Assembly (NCBI RefSeq): GCF_027158205.1
Contig: NZ_JAPVLU010000013.1
Coordinates: 1-64,000, forward strand
Length of the DNA stretch: 64,000 bases
Source: Streptomyces sp. H39-S7
GTDB lineage: Bacteria; Actinomycetota; Actinomycetes; Streptomycetales; Streptomycetaceae
Direction of reading: 5' to 3'
The translations under genes and the position numbers were made by a program. This document shows positions 53,822 through 61,905 of this stretch, piece by piece. Position 1 is the first letter of the stretch; each line of letters begins with the position of its first letter. The notes under the pieces are model-generated. The model had not been told where the DNA came from and ran no database searches. It worked only from the letters and a program-made list of their open reading frames with translations.

Positions 53822-55079
53822 CGTCATCCTTTACGGTCCGATAGGTCGGGCTGTTAAAGAGATCGCGCCATATGTCGAATCGGATCCAGTCGGCATCTAC
53901 GCGGCATGTCTGTCCATGTGGTCAATGGCCATCGGCGACAGAGTGTTTCTCGATCCGGACTTGCAGCGCAGCCCTCTCGTGTCCACTGCCCTCGTGGCTG
54001 GCACGGGAATCGGTAAGGGGGTTGCATTGGGTGCAGCTCAGCACATCATGGCCAAGTCTATTGGCAATGATCTTGAGCTGCGGACAACATCCGGAATCAC
54101 ATCCGGAGCTGCCCTCGTGGACCATATCTATAGGCAGATGGTCAAGACAAATGAGGCGTACGGGATCGAGGATAAACGTGTCCTGGTAGTGGAAGAGGAG
54201 TGGCGGGAGATCCTGGAAAGGGCATCCCGTGACCCGTCGTTCACATCCAAGATTCGCAATGCCTGGGACTGTCGAGTTCTCCGGAACACGACCAAGAAGA
54301 AATCTGAGAGCGACGCTCCGCAGGAAGTGAGAGGGGGACGTATTGTCTTTCACACTCACATCACTCCATCGGATTGGCGAAAGTTCATCAGCTACGACGA
54401 TGCCGCAGGTGGTTCCTACAACAGGATGCTGCCGATTCAGTTGGATCGTGTGCCGCTGCTGCGACATAGGCAGCTGCCGGACGTCGATACGCGTGACCTG
54501 GTATCGGCGTTCGCCTGGCTGTCCAATGAGCCGCACGTCATGGAACCCAACCGGAAGGCGGATTATCTCAACTGGATTATGAGGAGGGCGGAAAGCATTC
54601 TCCTCGCCTCACTGCCTGAGCATCAGGGGGCTTTCGTGGCTCGTACGGCAGAGTCCACATACCGAGTTGCCGCACTACTGGCAGCCTCGGACGGAACCTC
54701 CCGCATCGCAGAGAAGCACATGCGTGCTGCTATCAGCTTCGTCGGGTACAGCGTTCGCACGGTCCTTGACCTGACTAAGGACGGGCCTGGGAAGAGCAAT
54801 AAGAAGATCTCTCCGGAGGAGCGGATTCTTAAGCACCTTTCAGATCACCCGGGAGGGGTGCGGTCGGCTGTGCTTCAGCGGGCGACAGGCGCGAATGCGG
54901 CGGATCTGGAAGTGATGAAAGGGCGCGGATTGATCGCCCTTGAAGTCATCAAGGATGGGCCCGGTCGGCCGGTGATGCTGTACCGGATTCCGCGACAGTC
55001 ACCCAGGCTGAGAGGCGGGGGCGGCCTGCCCGCGCCCGCAAACCCCAACCCATTCCTCGCGCTGCTGAATGTGGCATAG
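53811..55079 (+). CDS. DUF3987-like phage ATPase (replication-associated)
   Basis: 422 aa from GTG 53811. The P-loop-like GTGIGKG (residues ~62-68) is followed by TTSGITSGAALVDHIYRQ, acidic VLVVEEEWREILERA (Walker B-like) and HTHITPSDWRKFI. This resembles the DUF3987 group of phage/plasmid helicase-like proteins. A C-terminal winged-helix-like part (EERILKHLSDHPGGVRSAVLQRATG) could bind DNA. It is the largest early gene and the best candidate replication protein in the window. Confidence 0.7.
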   Translation: MSDDVILYGPIGRAVKEIAPYVESDPVGIYAACLSMWSMAIGDRVFLDPDLQRSPLVSTALVAGTGIGKGVALGAAQHIMAKSIGNDLELRTTSGITSGAALVDHIYRQMVKTNEAYGIEDKRVLVVEEEWREILERASRDPSFTSKIRNAWDCRVLRNTTKKKSESDAPQEVRGGRIVFHTHITPSDWRKFISYDDAAGGSYNRMLPIQLDRVPLLRHRQLPDVDTRDLVSAFAWLSNEPHVMEPNRKADYLNWIMRRAESILLASLPEHQGAFVARTAESTYRVAALLAASDGTSRIAEKHMRAAISFVGYSVRTVLDLTKDGPGKSNKKISPEERILKHLSDHPGGVRSAVLQRATGANAADLEVMKGRGLIALEVIKDGPGRPVMLYRIPRQSPRLRGGGGLPAPANPNPFLALLNVA

Positions 55080-55145
55080 AGACACCTCGACACTCTCGCA
55101 AATCACAACCCTGCGGGAACCCAGTAGGAACACAAGGGAGAAGAA

Positions 55146-55781
55146 ATGACGCTGTACGTAGCCGTGAATGGCAACGTCCACTCATCCAACACGGAACCGG
55201 AAAAGTGCGTAGTTGTCCGAAACAACTCCGTGACCGGATTCAAGGCTCTGGAAGTCGTGCCATTCGAGGACTATGAGCCTGGTACGGACTGCGGTAATTG
55301 TGAGGAGGCTATCGCAGACGAGATGCACGTCTGGATAGCTGCCAGCCCGGTTCCGGTGAGCACGCGCGAGGAGACTAAGAGCTCCGTGGCTCAGACCTCG
55401 TTGGCCGATGACGACGACGATGACGATGATGACGATGACGACGGGGACGACGAGGATTGGGACACTTTTGTAGTGGATCCGATCAAGCGTGCTCGTGTCG
55501 AGAAGGAACTCGGAATCATCGATGCGGAGCAGGCTATTGAGAACTGGACAGCGATATTCATCGCATCCAAGTCTCAGCGCGGAAAGGCGTTTTGGGAAAC
55601 CAAGATCGAGGCCCTCAAGGTGGCGATTCAGGTAGATCCCGAACCGGATGAGGTGACGGCTGTTCCGGTGGAATCCACGGACCCTGACCCCGGGATTCAG
55701 GAAGCCGAAATTGTCGCGGAGCCTGTCACGATAAAGGCGGAACCGAAGCCCCCAAGCCGTAGAGCTGCCGCCAAGAAGTAA
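55146..55781 (+). CDS. Hypothetical protein with poly-aspartate tract
   Basis: 211 aa. N-terminal domain with TDCGNCEEAI (CxxC), then a run of 12 aspartates near residues 88-99 and a DDEDWDTF acidic stretch, a helix (ARVEKELGIIDAEQAIENW) and a Pro/Glu-rich tail ending in basic PSRRAAAKK. The acidic run suggests a DNA mimic or a chaperone-like tether. AAGGGAG precedes ATG 55146. Confidence 0.6.
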   Translation: MTLYVAVNGNVHSSNTEPEKCVVVRNNSVTGFKALEVVPFEDYEPGTDCGNCEEAIADEMHVWIAASPVPVSTREETKSSVAQTSLADDDDDDDDDDDDGDDEDWDTFVVDPIKRARVEKELGIIDAEQAIENWTAIFIASKSQRGKAFWETKIEALKVAIQVDPEPDEVTAVPVESTDPDPGIQEAEIVAEPVTIKAEPKPPSRRAAAKK

Positions 55782-55788
55782 GTGATCC

Positions 55789-55832
55789 GCCCGCCTAGCT
55801 TGGGTGAACCATGGTGCAAATCCATGGCGGGC
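55789..55832 (+). promoter_or_regulatory. tRNA-like leader element E5
   Basis: Closing stem GCCCG (55789-55793) with CGGGC (55828-55832), followed by ACCA. D-like CCTAGCTTGGGTGAA, T-arm CCATGG-TGCAAAT-CCATGG (55809-55827). Hairpin CAGCCG-GTC-CGGTTG follows before the second lsr2-like gene. Confidence 0.72.
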
Positions 55833-55886
55833 ACCATGCACAGCCGGTCCGGTTGAGCAGATGATGATGGAACCTGGAGAACGTCA

Positions 55887-56279
55887 ATGGCTAAGCAGAC
55901 ACGAGTCGTCACGGACTACACCGACGATATGACTGGTCTGGAGATTGCCGAGGAAGTAACGGAGGAAGGGTTGAAGTTCGGGATCGACGGCGCCGACTTT
56001 ACGATGGATACGCACGGGGACGCAGCGAATGAACTCCGGGAGATGCTCGCTCGGTGGGTTGCGAACGGAGCAATAAAGGTTGAACGGCATGTGTACGTCG
56101 CTCCGAGGCCCAAGCGTAAGCCGGTAGACCCCGTGCGCATCGCACTCATTCAGAAGATCCGGAGGTGGGCGAAGTTCATGGAGGTCCCGTGCCCGGAAAT
56201 GGGGCGCGTGCCGGGGAAGGTCCAGGAAGCCTTCCGCAAGTCCAACCCGGATGTAGATATGACACCTCTCTCCCGCTGA
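55887..56279 (+). CDS. Lsr2-like nucleoid protein 2
   Basis: 130 aa. The N-terminal half matches the Lsr2 oligomerisation domain (TRVVTDYTDDMTGLEIAEEVTEEGLKFGIDGADFTMD). The C-terminal helix-turn-helix has IRRWAKFMEVPCPEMGRVPGKVQEAF, where the usual RGR core is MGR. This divergence may alter DNA affinity. Last gene of the early operon; terminator 21 bp later. Confidence 0.85.
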   Translation: MAKQTRVVTDYTDDMTGLEIAEEVTEEGLKFGIDGADFTMDTHGDAANELREMLARWVANGAIKVERHVYVAPRPKRKPVDPVRIALIQKIRRWAKFMEVPCPEMGRVPGKVQEAFRKSNPDVDMTPLSR

Positions 56280-56300
56280 TCGAGTAGTTCGCCACGATGG

Positions 56301-56334
56301 AAGGCACGGTTGCCCGATGGGGTAGCCGTGCCTT
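56301..56334 (+). terminator. Terminator of early operon
   Basis: AAGGCACGG / CCGTGCCTT with a further inner GCCC-GATG-GGG pairing, followed by TCGTT. Confidence 0.85.
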
Positions 56335-56432
56335 TCGTTGTAGCGGCCTACGGCTCTCCCTTGGGCGTACGTCGCACAGCGGAGGGCGTTCCCTTTACAG
56401 CCTCACCAGTCGAGCTCTCTGCCCCGTGCACT

Positions 56433-56466
56433 GGCCCCGCCTGTCCCTCACCGGATGGGCGGGGCC
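56433..56466. terminator. Second terminator in convergent gap
   Basis: GGCCCCGCC / GGCGGGGCC perfect 9-bp stem followed by TTTC on the plus strand. Confidence 0.8.
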
Positions 56467-56493
56467 TTTCTGCGTTGCTGACGTGGGCGTGGT

Positions 56494-56517
56494 CCTGGCC
56501 CTGGCCCTGGCCCTGGT
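56494..56517. repeat. Hexanucleotide tandem repeat
   Basis: Four direct units of CCTGGC (last unit CCTGGT) between two terminators. No coding role. Confidence 0.7.
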
Positions 56518-56592
56518 CCTCGATGAGCGAGGCTCGGTGCCTCAACCACAGAGGCCGCGCAGGAGCGGGCAGGCAGAGCCTGAAACGACGAA

Positions 56593-56635
56593 AGAGCCCC
56601 CAAGCCTCTCCGTAGTGGAGTGGCTTGGGGGCTCT
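56593..56635 (-). terminator. Terminator of late (leftward) operon
   Basis: Perfect 14-bp stem AGAGCCCCCAAGCC / GGCTTGGGGGCTCT with an inner hairpin, followed on the minus strand by TTTCGTC. It lies 27 bp after the holin-like gene. The 56280-56661 gap holds only terminators and the hexanucleotide repeat. Confidence 0.88.
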
Positions 56636-56661
56636 GTGCCGTGCGTCTGTAGCGGGTTGGG

Positions 56662-56934
56662 TCAGATGGGCAGCTGTGTGTCCGTAGCGTCGTCGGTGGG
56701 CAGCTGTGCGGCGGTGAGTGTCTTCCCGTCCTCGAACCGCTGGACGATCTCACCGCCACCCAGCATCGCGGCCAGAACCGCGAGGATCCCCTCACGAGGC
56801 AGGCCGGGCACGTACACGGCCGCCAGGGCAAGCGCGGACGCAAGCACGCTGTAGACACGTGCGGGATGGGTTCGGACGAAGTCGATCAGCCCGTATCTGC
56901 TCGCGCGGGCTATGTCCTTGTCGGTATCCGTCAT
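56662..56934 (-). CDS. Holin-like membrane protein
   Basis: 90 aa. An N-terminal charged segment, two hydrophobic helices (VYSVLASALALAAVYVPGL and GILAVLAAMLGGGEIV) and a polar tail (FEDGKTLTAAQL). Right after the endolysin gene, so a holin or related lysis protein is most likely. ATG 56934 with GGAG upstream. Confidence 0.72.
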   Translation of the reverse strand: MTDTDKDIARASRYGLIDFVRTHPARVYSVLASALALAAVYVPGLPREGILAVLAAMLGGGEIVQRFEDGKTLTAAQLPTDDATDTQLPI

Positions 56935-56978
56935 GAGTACTCCTTGAGTTCGGGGGTGTTGGTTGGTCGATGGGTGGG

Positions 56979-57779
56979 CTACTGCATGAGCCGGTGCCAG
57001 GTCTCCGAACCCGGGTATCCGTCCGCATCGGAGCCGGACCAACCCTGTGCAAGCTGGAATGCGCGAACCGCATTGCGGTCCGCGTCACCCCACTTCCGAC
57101 CCGGACCGACCGAGTAGAACCGGCCGAGACCGTGCCGGACGAGCGCCTTGCCGAGCTGAGTGACGAAGTCATTGACCGCGCCGGCCTTGAAGTACTGCGC
57201 ACCCGGAAACGCGGGAATCGCGGGGGTACCGCCTCCACCGCTCGGGATGTCAGCCTCGCTCGCCTCCTGCCCGAAGAAGGTGACACCCTTGCGGCCCTTC
57301 CACTCCGGATCGGCGACAACGACACCTTCGGCGAAGGCAGGGATGCCATAGCCGTAGACGTAACTCGACTTGCGGGCACGCTGCTTCAGATACACGCCAT
57401 CACCCTCGGCGCTGCCGTTGGCGTTCGTGTTGCCCTCAATGGTGAAGATGGATTCTGCGTCGTATCGGTAGACGATGCCGGTGTGACTCCCACCGCCGGC
57501 ACCGAAGAACACGATGCCGCCAATCACCGGATACACACTGAACCGGCCGCGGCTTCGGTACCACTCGACACCGCTCGGGCACCAGGCATATCGAGGCACT
57601 ACGGCAGTGTTACCACTCTGTGCGGCCACCCAACTGACGAAGATCCCGCACCACGCGGCCTCATCCATCCCGTACCAGGCGCCGTATCGGTTCTTGTTGT
57701 TCCAGTGGCCATCCGAGTAGCCCTCTCGATAACCGACCTGGCTCTTCGCTACGCGGATCAGTTCCTTCGCTCCGGACAT
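56979..57779 (-). CDS. Endolysin: CHAP amidase plus peptidoglycan-binding domain
   Basis: 266 aa. The N-terminal CHAP-type cysteine peptidase/amidase has its nucleophile in DEAAWCGIFVSWVAAQSG and the histidine in GGSHTGIVYR, followed by FTIEGNTN. A linker of Gly/Pro (SGGGGTPAIPAFPG) leads to a C-terminal peptidoglycan-binding domain (LGKALVRHGLGRFYSVGPGRKWGDADRNAVRAFQ). It would cut host peptidoglycan at lysis. It lies between two small membrane-protein genes. Confidence 0.9.
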   Translation of the reverse strand: MSGAKELIRVAKSQVGYREGYSDGHWNNKNRYGAWYGMDEAAWCGIFVSWVAAQSGNTAVVPRYAWCPSGVEWYRSRGRFSVYPVIGGIVFFGAGGGSHTGIVYRYDAESIFTIEGNTNANGSAEGDGVYLKQRARKSSYVYGYGIPAFAEGVVVADPEWKGRKGVTFFGQEASEADIPSGGGGTPAIPAFPGAQYFKAGAVNDFVTQLGKALVRHGLGRFYSVGPGRKWGDADRNAVRAFQLAQGWSGSDADGYPGSETWHRLMQ

Positions 57780-57808
57780 GTTTGCTCCTTGCGTGTGGGC
57801 ATGAAAAA

Positions 57809-57829
57809 GGCCCCCGAGTTGCGGGGGCC
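57809..57829 (-). terminator. Intrinsic terminator upstream of endolysin gene
   Basis: On the minus strand GGCCCCC-GCAACTC-GGGGGCC followed by five T. It lies between the coiled-coil membrane protein gene and the endolysin gene, so it may lower lysis gene expression relative to tail genes. Confidence 0.82.
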
Positions 57830-57869
57830 GGGTGACAGGGTGCGTTTTTTATTCAACTGGTTAGATAAA

Positions 57870-58139
57870 TCAGTCAGGCTGACGGAGTGCCGTGATACGC
57901 GCGGGGTTGAGTGCGGTCAGCAGGTCAATCAGTCGGCCGTTCTCCGCTTCGATGCGGGTAAGGCGATCCTTGATCTCGGACAGGTCGGATTGCAGTCGGT
58001 CCGCACGGGCTCGCTGAGCCTCGGCTTCCTCACGCCATACCCGTGCTGTGTTGATCTGGACTGCGGCCTTCACCAGGACGACAGCTGCGGCGACGGATGC
58101 CACGGTCCCCGCGAGAGCCAGGATGTTGCTCGGGCTCAT
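57870..58139 (-). CDS. Membrane protein with coiled coil (lysis module)
   Basis: 89 aa: one N-terminal membrane helix (ILALAGTVASVAAAVVLVKAAV), then a long coiled coil (AEAQRARADRLQSDLSEIKDRLTRIEAENGRL). The layout resembles small phage membrane proteins of the lysis region (second holin or spanin-like). The exact role is unknown. Confidence 0.65.
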   Translation of the reverse strand: MSPSNILALAGTVASVAAAVVLVKAAVQINTARVWREEAEAQRARADRLQSDLSEIKDRLTRIEAENGRLIDLLTALNPARITALRQPD

Positions 58140-58149
58140 ATGGCTCCTC

Positions 58150-59844
58150 TCACAGAGGTGTGATTGTCATCCGCCGCCAGATCGGCCGTGCCGTGAGGGT
58201 GGTGACCGTTCCGTTCGACAGGTGAACGTATCCGCCGCGATATGCGGTGTTGTTCACGGTCAGGGTGATGTTCGGTGTGACATCGATGCGCTTCACAATG
58301 ACCTGTGTAGGTGTGACATCGATCTGGAATGTGACCCACTGGCCAGCCGCGGGAGCAGCGGAGGATGCGGCTGCGAGCTGGGTACCAGTGGTGGATCCTG
58401 GTGCGTGGGTATAGAGCTGTAGGTCGCCACTGCCACGCAACGCGAGGTGGTATCCCCCGGAAGCATTGGCCGCACCGAAGCGGTATGTGTCGTCCTTCAG
58501 CCGTCCGAAAGCGATGCCGGCATGCTCGATAGCAGGGGGTGGAGTATCGAAGCGCATGTCGAACTGCACCCGGTAACCGCTCGATGGAGGGGTCGGAAGG
58601 GAGCGAGACCCGATGAGTCCGGATCCGCTCACGACTCCGAAGTACACGCCGCCGGTCCCGTCGTACTTCAGTGCCCTGGCGGGGTCGTACGTTACGTAGC
58701 CCATGTCCCCGGGCGCCTTGATGCCGGTGGCCCAGTCATCGGCCGGGCCAAGCTGCTTGCTGTTGCGCACGTACTGGATCTGCGGGCACATCATGCCGCG
58801 TACGCCGAGTCCTACCAGTCGGTCACGTTCGGACCGGCGGTGTACCTCCCAGCCGATGGCGAGTTGCCGACGCGCGGTGATCTCCGCTATGCGAGCGTCG
58901 GTCATCCCGTAGGGGGTACCCCACATGTCGATGTTCTCGGCGATGGCGTCCATCTGCGCGTTGGTGGTGGCGACATCGAGGTATGCCCACGTCTGGAAGC
59001 CCTGAGCCTTCGCCCAGGGCCACGTGTTCGAGGAGATGTGGCTCTTCCACACAACGGACTGGTTGGCGTACGGATAGAAGTCACTGAGTAGCTTCTTCAG
59101 GACCGGTACGGCCGCATTCGACTTTGGCTCCAGGAAGATGATGCAGCGACCCATGAAACGGTCGAGGACATCACGCAGGGGAGTCAGCGGTTGTTCCACC
59201 CAACCAGAACCGAGGAGTGGCCCGGCGTTGGTACGCACCTTGTTGTGGACAGCCGCGTACGTCCACGACTCGATACTTCCAGTGCTGTTCGTGGTCCGGT
59301 CCAGGAGCGCGTCATGCAGGCATACCAGCACACCGTCCGACGTGACGTTCGCCGAGACCTCGATGGCCTTCGCACCGTGAGCTATCGCGGATTCGTAGGC
59401 CATGAGCGTGTGCTCGGGGTATTCCATACCGCTGCCCCGGTGAGCGATGTAGAAGGGCATTTCGCTGATGAGGTCATCCACGGTGATGCTGGTCTGCGGG
59501 AGGAACCGGGTAGTAGCCCACTCGCGGCTGCCGTGTGGATCGGTCGCTGAAAGGTGCTCTTTCAGGCGGCTGTTGGTGTCGGTAGGCAGTACCTTGTAGC
59601 GGCCGGCCCCGAAGTCAATCCAAACGTATTCTGTCCCATCGGGGCCGTAGAAGGCGGGAATCATTCCGGAGGCATCCGCGGTTAGTATCGACAGTGGATT
59701 CCCGTTGATGTCAAGCAGGTCGGTCAGCTGAAGAGCATTGTCGGTGCCGGATTCCCATGCTGTTCCGGTGACGAAAGGGAGTCGCGCGCCGGTAGACGTC
59801 TCGGCGGCGGTGTCGGTGGTACCTCCGAAGAGATAACGAGTCAT
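58150..59844 (-). CDS. Tail fibre/tailspike protein with glycerophosphodiesterase domain
   Basis: 564 aa. N-terminal virion-attachment part (MTRYLFGGTTDTAAETSTGA...YGPDGTEYVWIDFG). A GDPD TIM-barrel from ~residue 130 (YIAHRGSGMEYPEHTLMAYE, ALLDRT, IFLEPKSN) keeps the catalytic HRG, the metal Glu and a second His (LHDALLDRT). A C-terminal beta domain resembles a carbohydrate-binding lectin. It probably degrades wall or lipoteichoic-acid-like polymers during adsorption. ATG 59844 overlaps the preceding stop (ATGA). Confidence 0.85.
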   Translation of the reverse strand: MTRYLFGGTTDTAAETSTGARLPFVTGTAWESGTDNALQLTDLLDINGNPLSILTADASGMIPAFYGPDGTEYVWIDFGAGRYKVLPTDTNSRLKEHLSATDPHGSREWATTRFLPQTSITVDDLISEMPFYIAHRGSGMEYPEHTLMAYESAIAHGAKAIEVSANVTSDGVLVCLHDALLDRTTNSTGSIESWTYAAVHNKVRTNAGPLLGSGWVEQPLTPLRDVLDRFMGRCIIFLEPKSNAAVPVLKKLLSDFYPYANQSVVWKSHISSNTWPWAKAQGFQTWAYLDVATTNAQMDAIAENIDMWGTPYGMTDARIAEITARRQLAIGWEVHRRSERDRLVGLGVRGMMCPQIQYVRNSKQLGPADDWATGIKAPGDMGYVTYDPARALKYDGTGGVYFGVVSGSGLIGSRSLPTPPSSGYRVQFDMRFDTPPPAIEHAGIAFGRLKDDTYRFGAANASGGYHLALRGSGDLQLYTHAPGSTTGTQLAAASSAAPAAGQWVTFQIDVTPTQVIVKRIDVTPNITLTVNNTAYRGGYVHLSNGTVTTLTARPIWRRMTITPL

Positions 59845-60878
59845 GCGGTCCCCTCGTTGTAGTAGTCGGCTTCGTAGGTTCCGTTGACGATCATCGTGGC
59901 TCCCTTTGGGAATCGTCCCCACCAGTCGCCGCCCTCATATGCGTTGTTCGTGTAGTTCTGGAGGATCGGCTGGCAGGTCCATCCGCCGTTGATGTAGCCC
60001 GTGCCGATCATGTAGTTCGGCATTCCCTCGTAGACTCCGCCGGTTGTGTTGTTCCAGAGGTTGGCCGCCATCACCTGAATGATTCCTCCCCTGGCGCGCT
60101 CGGGAAGGGAGATATTCATCTGTGTTCCGTTCCATGTACGGCCGGATGTATTGGTAACATTCGCCGTGAAATTGAGTGTGTTGGAACCTATCCATTGGTA
60201 GTGACCCTTGGCGCGATAGGATCCGTTCGACCAGTTGAGCTGTGGAGCGTAGGTCCGCGTTTTCCCGACCGCAGACACGATGGACCACCCGCCGGCCGCC
60301 GCGTACATATGCAGTTCCTCGGCACCGGTTGCACGGTTCTTGAAGTACACGAGGTCGCCCGGCGTCGGGTTTGACGGGACGTTGGTCTCTGCGACGGCGG
60401 GGATCCTCCCGCTGTCGTGCAGGGTGCGCACATCTCGGATGCTGTCGATCACTGTGGTACTTCGACGGACAGTCACCTGTGCGAGTGGGTACTGCCAGAT
60501 GCCGCCGGTGGTCTGCGTTACGGCAGGAGGTATCGGGTTGGCTGCGGGCTGGCCCTTCAGTACACGGATGACTGCCTTGCCGTCCGTCACGGTGAGCTCG
60601 ATGACCACCAGGTCTACGCGCGGCTGGGCCTCGGTCTGCGGGGCGAGGGGGAGCGTCATCAGCGCTGAAGACCGGTAGGCGAACCCCCGGACGATGGCCC
60701 GGCCCGGAGCGATGTCGATTGACCCGACCTGAGTCGTGGAGACCGACACCGACAGTGCCAGATCCCCCCACCGCCCGGTCACACCGCTGAGGGCGGAGGG
60801 AGAGACGAGGGACTGCCACCGTGCCGCATCCACCCGTACCCCGTCGCCCTGGTCGAACGGCCAGGATGTTTCAGCCAT
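59841..60878 (-). CDS. Minor tail/baseplate protein
   Basis: 345 aa. The N-terminal half (DGVRVDAARWQSLVSP, GSIDIAPGRAIVRGFAYRS, RVDLVVIELTVTDGKAVIRVLKG) is typical of phage baseplate/tail proteins that carry receptor-binding domains. The C-terminal half is a beta-rich module with WNGTQMNISLP. Order in the late cluster supports a distal tail role. Confidence 0.7.
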   Translation of the reverse strand: MAETSWPFDQGDGVRVDAARWQSLVSPSALSGVTGRWGDLALSVSVSTTQVGSIDIAPGRAIVRGFAYRSSALMTLPLAPQTEAQPRVDLVVIELTVTDGKAVIRVLKGQPAANPIPPAVTQTTGGIWQYPLAQVTVRRSTTVIDSIRDVRTLHDSGRIPAVAETNVPSNPTPGDLVYFKNRATGAEELHMYAAAGGWSIVSAVGKTRTYAPQLNWSNGSYRAKGHYQWIGSNTLNFTANVTNTSGRTWNGTQMNISLPERARGGIIQVMAANLWNNTTGGVYEGMPNYMIGTGYINGGWTCQPILQNYTNNAYEGGDWWGRFPKGATMIVNGTYEADYYNEGTA

Positions 60879-60891
60879 AGAGACTCCTTGC

Positions 60892-61902
60892 TTATCCGCC
60901 GATGTAGGAGAGGTAGCGGGGTACGAAGTGCAGGCGAATCAGGGTGTTAATACTGACGTCGACCGCGGTGACTTTCAGAACGTTCTTGCCGGGATGCAGC
61001 GACCACAGAGCGGAATCCGCTTTCATCTCCGGCCACAGATTGGTACCGCTACTCTTCAGGGTTACGGTCTTTACTCCGGGATTGGTGTCCACGGTCATGG
61101 TGTCTTCGCTCGGCACAGTGAACGCGTCGCGCATCTTGAAGGATTTTCCTGTGGTCCGGTTCTCCAGAATGAGTCCGGTAGCCGGTCCCACGCACGACCA
61201 GACCGGCCATGATTCAACTGACGAATCGTTGACGACCTCGACTGTTCCATCGGGTTGGAATGATGCGGCACTGATGCGCATCGGAAAGAACGATGGATAG
61301 GCGGAGCTGGACAGGAAAGGGGTCGAGGATTCTTGGGTCAGGGTCCAGTCGTATTGCCGCTCCGCATTGGAGTACCAATATGGGTCCATGGCCCGGAAGA
61401 CCAGGGCGTACTTGATCCAGGTGAACCCGGCGTTATCCCGGGTCTCGGAGCCTTCGCCCCCGGAGAGGTAGTAGCACTCGATGTGACGGGCGATGCCATC
61501 GCCCTCGGATACTGTGATCCAGCCTGGCCCAATATTTGGGTTGAGTGCGCCGAGCAGTCGGTTATGAAGCTTGATTGCGCTGATCCGGTCGACTCCGCGA
61601 ATCACCACAGGAATCGTGATATCGCGTGTGGTGGCCCGAACTGATTTGAAGAGGCCACCGTCCATGTTGGGAAGCTGATCGGCCTTCAGGTCGAATGTCG
61701 GCATGCCGAGACCCGCAGGACCTGAGGGGATCCCGATGCCGGCAGATCCCGCTGTGCAGGAGAGATCTCCGGTGAGAGGGATGATATCGAGATTGGCACC
61801 CGTCCACGTCATGAAGGTACGCGGCCATCGAATCGGTACGTAGTCGCCGCCGGGGGGAATGCCGCTGTCTGGGACATGCACTGGTTTCGCGGGAATCGGC
61901 AT
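60892..61902 (-). CDS. Distal tail protein (siphovirus tail component)
   Basis: 336 aa. Features of siphoviral distal tail proteins are GGLFKSVRATTRDITIPVVIRGVDR, LHNRLLGALNP, GWITVSEGDGIARHIECYYLSGGEG and a late region with FRAMDPYWYSNAE. It would link the tail tube to the fibres. Start MPIPAKPVHVPDSG at 61902, 3 bp after the previous stop. Confidence 0.75.
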   Translation of the reverse strand: MPIPAKPVHVPDSGIPPGGDYVPIRWPRTFMTWTGANLDIIPLTGDLSCTAGSAGIGIPSGPAGLGMPTFDLKADQLPNMDGGLFKSVRATTRDITIPVVIRGVDRISAIKLHNRLLGALNPNIGPGWITVSEGDGIARHIECYYLSGGEGSETRDNAGFTWIKYALVFRAMDPYWYSNAERQYDWTLTQESSTPFLSSSAYPSFFPMRISAASFQPDGTVEVVNDSSVESWPVWSCVGPATGLILENRTTGKSFKMRDAFTVPSEDTMTVDTNPGVKTVTLKSSGTNLWPEMKADSALWSLHPGKNVLKVTAVDVSINTLIRLHFVPRYLSYIGG

Positions 61903-61905
61903 GCG

